A stretch of 64,000 bases of DNA from assembly GCA_031761405.1 (NCBI GenBank), contig JASEVX010000013.1, positions 56,486,456 through 56,550,455 on the forward strand. The letters are read 5' to 3'. Below, in pieces: positions 57,874 to 64,000 of this stretch (position 1 is its first letter; every line of letters begins with the position of its first letter). The position numbers and the translations under genes are program-made. The stretch comes from Serripes groenlandicus (lineage: Eukaryota > Mollusca > Bivalvia > Cardiida > Cardiidae). The notes beneath the pieces are model-generated. The model searched no databases. It was not told the DNA's origin and worked only from the letters and a program-made list of their open reading frames with translations.

Positions 57874-58110
57874 GAGCAGACGACATTTTTTAGAGCAGGA
57901 TTTAAAGTTAACCCTTATCCTGCTATTCCACGACTGTGGTGACATATGCAAACATCTTGGATATTGATCAGACGCCGAGAAGGTCGGCGTCTGATCAAGA
58001 TCCAATGTGTGCATTATTTAAACAATAGATAACATTTGTTCTGTGCATTTCATGTTGCTTAGAAATGACGCAGGCGTGAGTTTGAGCAGACGACACTTTT
58101 CGCAGCTGGG
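57874..58110. mobile_element. Foldback element with a long central hairpin
   Basis: GAGCAGACGACA occurs at both edges (57874, 58083). TTAACCCTTATCCTGCT begins near 57909. The centre forms a hairpin, 57947-58014: GATCAGACGCCGA, loop GAAGG, TCGGCGTCTGATC. Its stem extends to over 30 pairs with two mismatches and one bulge. Confidence 0.65.
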
Positions 58111-58850
58111 TTACCATATTTTCAAATTATATACCAAAATGTAGATGTACCCTATGGTATTTTCGGTAAAAGTGTAGACTCCAATCAGAGCCTTCCATTA
58201 ACGAGTTAATCAGCAATATTTGAATATAATATCAAGATAGTTATAGATGTTGAGACAGCACAAAATACAAACAATTTCAGCGTTTCCAGTCATTACAGTT
58301 TATTTGTATGAATTCATTTAAAATAAAAGCGGCACAGTTTAATCGTATTACATGTATTGACTATTGTTAATTCCATCCAATTCAATTTAATTACGTCGTA
58401 AACTACACAAATAAAAGCTTTGTTATAGGCATTTGTGGCGAGAGAAAACATCACTCTGCAAAAGAAAAATTATCCTTGTCACCAAAGCGTCATTGCATTA
58501 CATCATGTTTAAATAGCATTGGAAAAAACGTTTCAATGGGGGTTAGGGACTATAATATCAACTCTAAGTACAGGATCTTTGATTACATGATATATCCTGT
58601 TTATCATTATTTTTAGCAGTGACATTTTCCATATATACTGATACAAAAGTACAAAAAAATCTGTAATATCATGTTTTTTCTTCAGTCATATACCTGTAAT
58701 ACCAACTGTTTTTCATTTCAGAATACTCTTGTTTATTGAATGGAATATTACAACGCTATAGATAAGCAAGAGAGGTATACCAGGGTTTATGTTGACGAAA
58801 TAAAACATCGTTTGTTTAACTTTAAAAATCTTTAAATGGAATTTCCATTG
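58111..58850. other. No recognised features
   Basis: AT-rich; nothing recognised. Confidence 0.35.
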
Positions 58851-59026
58851 TTAACTCTTTCAGTGCTGAATATTCATATTAAGCTCCACCCACTTTACAT
58901 ATTAATTTAAGAACATTTACATTCGTTAACAAAATCAACTAAAACTGCTCCATCAGGAGCCCTCTGGTCTAGGTTTACACTGTTTGCAACGAAACGCATA
59001 TGCATGTCCAGCACTGAAAGGGTTAA
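58851..59026. mobile_element. TTAA-flanked element, second terminal type
   Basis: TTAACTCTTTCAGTGCTG on the left; CAGCACTGAAAGGGTTAA on the right. 176 bp, non-coding. Same TTAA target and CTTTC terminus as the other family but different subterminal sequence. Confidence 0.78.
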
Positions 59027-60630
59027 GATGTCCCCGTAGGAAAAGAAAATAATAGCAGTTTAAAAATAGCATATACTCATTATTGCTTCGAAAATTGCAT
59101 GCAAAAACTGACTATCTACATTTGAAAAACATATGTACTAAGTACAATCTTTTAATGCACTCCTCGGTTATACTGAACAAAAAGTTGAAAATCCGGTTTC
59201 GTGCTATTCAATTTGGAGAAAATAAAGAATATGTATGGTTAAATTCATAGCAGAGCATCCATTTTCATACCACATGATGTGCATTTGCAACTCTTGGGAG
59301 TAATGATTGTTACACTGGAAACATCTTAATGTTACATTTTTAAATCCTCCAGTGATGGATATTATATAACATACAAGCAAAATATAAAATGTTCAGACAG
59401 ACATAATACAGAACACATAAAGTTATCTTCAATCAACATTTATCGATATGTGACTGATAATGAATTGGCTGAATATTTAAACCGATGCGATAATCCTCTT
59501 CAGAAATGAAAGTGAGAGAAGAATCTTCGGTTTAGATGCCCCGGTATACCAACAAATACATGTACACTATACTGCAGAATATCTATCTGAATGCTTCCAT
59601 GTGAAATAAATGTTAGTGAAAATATTGTGCATTTACGATATATTTGAAGCAGCAGACATGTGCATTCATATTGATTGTAATTGAAACAATAACGTTTTCT
59701 TTGTCAATAAGGGAAGTTATACATTCACAATAATGTACGTGTGAAGACCGATTCATCAGTCTCGGTTTGATTTAAACTGTTAATTGAAAACAATGGAAAG
59801 TACAAAACTGTCAATGCCCCCTAACACCAGCTTTAGGGGTATTCCGTTTCCAAATTTAAAAGCTCATTTAGGAGTCTACAATGCACATGTGGCCCCGTGT
59901 GTTCAAGTTAACAATACACATTCCATTTCAACATCAATAACTAGTCATAAATTGATATCGACACCACAGAGTTAAAAGATGGCATCTGCATATATATTTT
60001 TTGTGCAGATACGATCTCTTACGACTAGGATGTCGATAAGTCATCAAGGAAATGTATGTACACTACGCTACGGCGCATTCTTCTTTGAATCCTTTGCAAT
60101 GTTTTGCTACATGTTCATCAATTTTATTTGTTAAGATTTTCAACCAGTTAGTCTTTAGATTTTTGAGTTTTATTGTTTAGATTTAAATTGTATGTCTTAG
60201 AGTGCGCACGTGCTTATGATTGGATACTCTCCTCGTCGCTTCCATGCTACAACGCCGCAAGTGCATACGATATTCATACACTTTGAGCCATTCAAATTAA
60301 GAGAATCGTAAGTTGTTCACACGTGTGCAGACTGGCTGTGAGCATGACTACTTTAGGTTCAAATATGTCAGTGTCCCTTAGACGTGCTGCTATTGTTGAG
60401 GGCTTCTTAAATCGGGATGTGCAGTTGGATTTACATGTATAGCCTATGTTTTGAAGATAACCTTTGCAAGAAAAGGGGCCTTAAGGACATTATTAGACTC
60501 AACATTAACATGCATGCGGTCAAACGCATTGCTTGAACAGGTCGTCAGACAGTACAGCCATTTTTTGAGTAAAATTAGAATACTATATCGTCCGTATACA
60601 ACGTTGAAGCCCATATCATTTACATTTTCA
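59027..60630. other. No recognised gene downstream of the recombinase gene
   Basis: Contains a minus-strand AATAAA (plus 60123-60128), about 500 bp past the recombinase stop, which could be its poly(A) signal. Nothing else recognised. Confidence 0.35.
60123..60128 (-). other. Candidate poly(A) signal for the recombinase gene
   Basis: Minus-strand AATAAA about 504 bp beyond the stop codon. Position is the only support. Confidence 0.25.
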
Positions 60631-60631
60631 T

Positions 60632-60852
60632 TTAAAATAGACGTTTTCCCTTTTTGGACTGTATCCTATTTCTCACACAGTCTTTAATGTTTTTCCACGT
60701 ACGCTTTTGCAGTATCGGGTTTTGTCTCATACACTCTTCAATGTTTCTCTTTCCAGGCAGTTTATTCATCAGAATATCGTTTTCAAAATACTTAAGCACA
60801 ACTGTTTTTTCCGCTTCTGACCAGGGCTTTTTTTGAAGCTTTCTCTTTTCAC
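60632..60852 (-). CDS. Recombinase last exon: C-terminal Trp/basic domain
   Basis: Acceptor ttttttgcag; 221 bp to TAA. It encodes PWSEAEKTVVLKYFENDIL, LPGKRNIEECMRQNP, RTWKNIKDCVRNRI and KKGKRLF. The spaced Trp and basic helices resemble a SANT/Myb-like or helix-turn-helix DNA-binding fold. Similar tails are recalled on other animal proteins of this type. Confidence 0.75.
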
Positions 60853-63800
60853 CTGCAAAAAATAATATGTGAAATAACAGCATCAATGGGAATTGTTAAG
60901 GTACAGTACTGCATGAAAGCAAAGCAACGTTATGTCTCCCATAGCCTGTGGTCCAGGAGTAACGTAAACGAGTGCCTTAAATCGTATGACGTTCGTGCAT
61001 TTTCTATTCAAATTAATATTTTGAATGCGGTTATTACTGCGTCGATAGGTAAAACAGAGAACCATAACGTGACGTTCGTCAATGAACGTTCTAATTGAAA
61101 CATGACGTCAAGGTTATCGTGGTCAAGATGTCGCGTTCAGCGTCCCGTTAAATTTTGACTGAAACCTTTGTTTAAAGCGTTGTGATCTTGTAAGAAAGTA
61201 AAAGCTTTCTAGGGTTACGTGATAAAAAGAGTCTTACATTTTTTATTAAACTCGACGACAGAAACTGTATGACACTCGGCATAGCCTCGTGCCTTATCGT
61301 TTTAATTGACTCGTTCAATAAAAATAGTTAAGACTTAACAATCATGTACGCGTCTGGTGCGGCTTCCGTTAAATTCCCCCCCCCCCCCCCCCCCCCTCAT
61401 ACTCACAGTTGAAAACAGTGTGAAAAGAAGACATTCCTCGTGAGAGCAATGTCTTATTTGTCACTTTGTTTAAGTAAGGTTATTGACAAACTTTTTCGGT
61501 TCTGTAAGTGCTTTAAATGGATTTAATATACATTTCATTACGACTGTGATGTATTCCGGTTATTCATAAGTTGCTTTCTTTAGTTCCATTACTGTTAAAC
61601 TATGTGCACAATTTTAACAATGCTTATATCAAATTAAACAAAATTTAATTTGATAACTTAATGTAATCGTATTAACCGACGTTGTCTTTTAAAACTGTAA
61701 CATGCACAGAGTCTCTCACAATGTTACACATTCATCCAGGAACTAACTGCATTTACGCTGCTTAACATCACGGAAGCGTCAACCACTCCGTAAAAGCAGG
61801 CTTCAATTATTGCCAATTCAAAATCACAATAAAATCGAAACATCCTAGTTCTTGTGTGACTACAGTAAAACGTTGTCCGTACTTCGTCCATAGTGCAGTT
61901 ATTTTTTAGTATTATCTATTTAGGTTGCTCTTGAATAAACCGGTGCTAAGGGGCGCTGGCTGTGCATCATTCTCAATTACTAACAATGAACAGTCACAAT
62001 AAAACCGTGACTGCCTTTTGCTATATTCGGAGTGTATTGTATGCTTTCGGAGGATCATATTTACTATATGTTGTATTCCACAGCAAGAGTTTAGATGTGA
62101 TATGCATAATTATACCCCCTAATTGTCACAAAATCAACAATCATCATAAACCTTACCTCGTACAACTGGTTCTTGCACATTTACGGCAGTGGTTATGCTT
62201 GTTGATGCCATCTCTGAAATTAACATCAATCTTGTTACACATATCAATATTGTCTAACATCATTAATCAGTCAGTTCAGTATTTACCAACACTAGCTTTT
62301 TTGTATATTGGTGTGTAACAAGACTTAATAGTTGTCACCCATACCTAAGCCTGAAAGATGTACAATAACTCAGTGTTTTGTGCGGAATGATACTGATCTT
62401 GACCGGTTCTTTTGTGAAATTCCTACATGATATATGATAACGGATACAGATTATTCATAGTTTGGTGCCTTTTGGCATGTGTTAATATCTAGCGGAAAAG
62501 TACACACAAGCTCAACCTGTACCATGCAGCGACCTTCAAACGTTATCGTATTCATACCGTCAACGCTGTGAAATTTAAAATCCACTTTCTTTACTCGGTT
62601 AAGTGTAGAGAAAATAATTTTCAATGATAAGATTCTATTTAGTAAAGGTGCCCAATCGACGTACCACTCGATGAGTCCTCATCTTCGTCTTCGTCACATT
62701 CGGCAACATCATTCATCTCTACCTCAATCTCTGTAAGATTAAGATTAACTTTTTAAGCCATATAGCCCGCTATAGAGGGCTTGAGGACAATGTAGCACTA
62801 GATAAGAGGACTCCTATTGGAGCCCTCTGATCAGATGCTGCACTTTTGAACGTATTTTATTATTTCAAACTATAACACACCCCAACAGGTGCAGACCTAG
62901 ACCAGCTGACACGTCTTCGACATGGCATCTGGTCAGGGTCAACACTTTGTGTTATATGCTAAAATTTACAAGTATTTTAATTTGTTCTCTTTGACTTTGA
63001 TATGACAAAGACTTTCCTAGGAAGGAAACCTTGTCTACAGCAATTGACCAGGTGATTCATTGTCTGCAGATCACACAGCAGAGTTCAATTGTTAAGATTT
63101 TGTTATTGAACAAAATCACACACGTTTGTTAATCTAAACGTTTTATCTATTAAACAATTCTTTTTAAATTTGGGGTTGAAAGGGATAAAACTTTAACACA
63201 AGAAAAACATGATGCACATTCAATAACTTATATACGAGTGCTAGGAATATGCACTACCTCATGGAATCCTAAATATAAGTATCGTTTAACACTTTTAGAA
63301 GCATTACCATGAATACATTTATCTGTCCAGTGTTTTGTATAAGCCAAATATTTAACAATTATCGAGGGTTGTATGCAAGACTAAAATATTTATGTATGAT
63401 TTTCATTTTGAATTATCAACGTCTTATATGCAACCATGCAGGCCTCAATATGTAATATATATGTTCTACTTACCTTCATCAACATCTAAGACGATTTCAT
63501 CTAGGCTTTTTCCGGCTTGTTTCGATATCTGCCCACTCTCCATAGCCATCAGAATCTTCGACACTTTTGCAACTTGCAGAGTATGCTCTGGAAGGCGATA
63601 GAATTCACGATGTACCCTTATATCGTGGCCAAGGAAGTCCGCCAGGAGATCCAATTCATTGTCTTTCAGATTTAAAATCTGTGACAGAGTAGCGATCTGA
63701 AATCTTAGCTTGGTAGAACGCAACAGGTTTGGTCGTTCTGCGCCACACTCCTCACTAAATTCTCGAATGCAGTCACTCCCTCTGATGTGACCTTTCGAGC

Positions 63801-64000
63801 TATAGTGCGTCCTCGCAAAGATGAAATGGTTCTGTGAGTCTACTCCAACATCATTTCTTGTTTTAATCAGGAGATTTATCCATGTTATTATCTCATTTGT
63901 CAAAATTACAGGAACTGTTCTACCACGTTTTCCCACTATTTCGATGCGTCGAAAGATTTTACAGAGCTTTTGCTCAAAGGATGACAATGATTTGCTGATG
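60632..64000 (-). CDS. Tyrosine recombinase (Crypton-like), spliced, C-terminal 289 residues
   Basis: Exons (minus) 64000-63474, 62730-62665, 62213-62157 and 60852-60632 join with AG/GT borders and phase 1 at every intron, giving 289 residues and TAA; the 5' end is beyond the window. First exon: the tyrosine-recombinase catalytic half, with RGRTVPVILT, then STKLRFQIATLSQIL (second catalytic Arg, codon 63703-63705), ADFLGHDIR (His/Trp-position His, 63625-63627) and VHREFYRLPE (nucleophile Tyr, 63598-63600). The HxxR His is Thr here. The catalytic Arg of box I lies outside the window. Exons two and three: an acidic linker with ECDEDEDEDSSS. Last exon: KRKLQKKPWSEAEKT and a Trp/basic helical domain. 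Tyrosine recombinases break and rejoin DNA through a 3'-phosphotyrosine; in animals this type occurs in Crypton transposons and in genes derived from them. No lesion is visible. It could be an active element or a domesticated gene. Confidence 0.78.
61376..61396. repeat. Poly(C) run, 21 bases
   Basis: Uninterrupted C run in the last intron of the recombinase gene. The length may be unreliable in sequencing. Confidence 0.95.
62157..62213 (-). CDS. Recombinase exon: linker part 2
   Basis: Acceptor aatttcag, donor gtaagg; 57 bp, symmetric phase 1. It encodes EMASTSITTAVNVQEPVVR. The exon contains its own ATG. It is short and symmetric, so it could be skipped without frame loss. Confidence 0.68.
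62665..62730 (-). CDS. Recombinase exon: acidic linker part 1
   Basis: Acceptor tcttacag, donor gtacgt; 66 bp, symmetric phase 1. It encodes EIEVEMNDVAECDEDEDEDS then SS. Confidence 0.7.
62738..63470. other. First visible intron of the recombinase gene
   Basis: A hairpin AAGCCATATAGC/GCTATAGAGGGCTT lies near 62753-62783. 'ggagccctctgatcagatgctgcac' near 62819 resembles the interior of the element at 58851. Otherwise featureless. Confidence 0.4.
63474..64000 (-). CDS. Recombinase exon: catalytic domain
   Basis: Open from the window edge through the donor gtaagt; 175 full codons. It ends LDEIVLDVDE plus one base. Contains the Arg, His and Tyr catalytic positions. Confidence 0.8.

Overview
The window looks like nuclear DNA of a bivalve mollusc. 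It is AT-rich, has long introns, and is crowded with repeats of a bivalve type: elements with tandem ~165-bp cores between conserved ends, TTAA-flanked foldback elements, and tRNA-headed SINE copies. It also carries a Mab-21-like (cGAS-like receptor family) sequence, a family known to be expanded in bivalves. No BLAST or HMM search was possible; family names rest on motifs read by eye.

Left third, 1-23491 (+): the 3' end of a cadherin-repeat, single-pass membrane protein. Six exons join in consistent phase: end of one cadherin repeat, one complete repeat, a transmembrane helix with a basic stop-transfer, and a very short tail. Its introns hold most of the mobile DNA, including a 7.3-kb segment bounded by inverted repeats (5415-12724), a pearl-like element inserted inside a TTAA foldback element (9041-10269), and two satellites (35-bp and 47-bp units).

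Junction, 23457-25576: the last cadherin exon reads in frame into the beginning of a Mab-21-like sequence. Two TAG codons follow at once, and the remaining Mab-21 homology is broken by frameshifts and stops. This may be a decayed cadherin-TM-Mab-21 fusion, or a receptor that captured a pseudogene start as its tail.

Middle, 25577-57580: no intact host gene was recognised. It holds tandem arrays of many unrelated families, a 5'-truncated LINE 3' end (37975-38822), a broken jockey-type LINE with RNase H (45692-48340) next to a 3.2-kb array of the 47-bp satellite, and SINE copies at 50.3-51.1 kb, one of which appears to have seeded a satellite array.

Right end, 57589-64000: three TTAA-flanked foldback elements, then a spliced minus-strand gene (60632 to beyond 64000). 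It encodes the catalytic half of a tyrosine recombinase, an acidic linker and a C-terminal Trp/basic domain. All four exons are open and in phase, so this is the most gene-like locus here. It resembles Crypton-type recombinases or genes derived from them.
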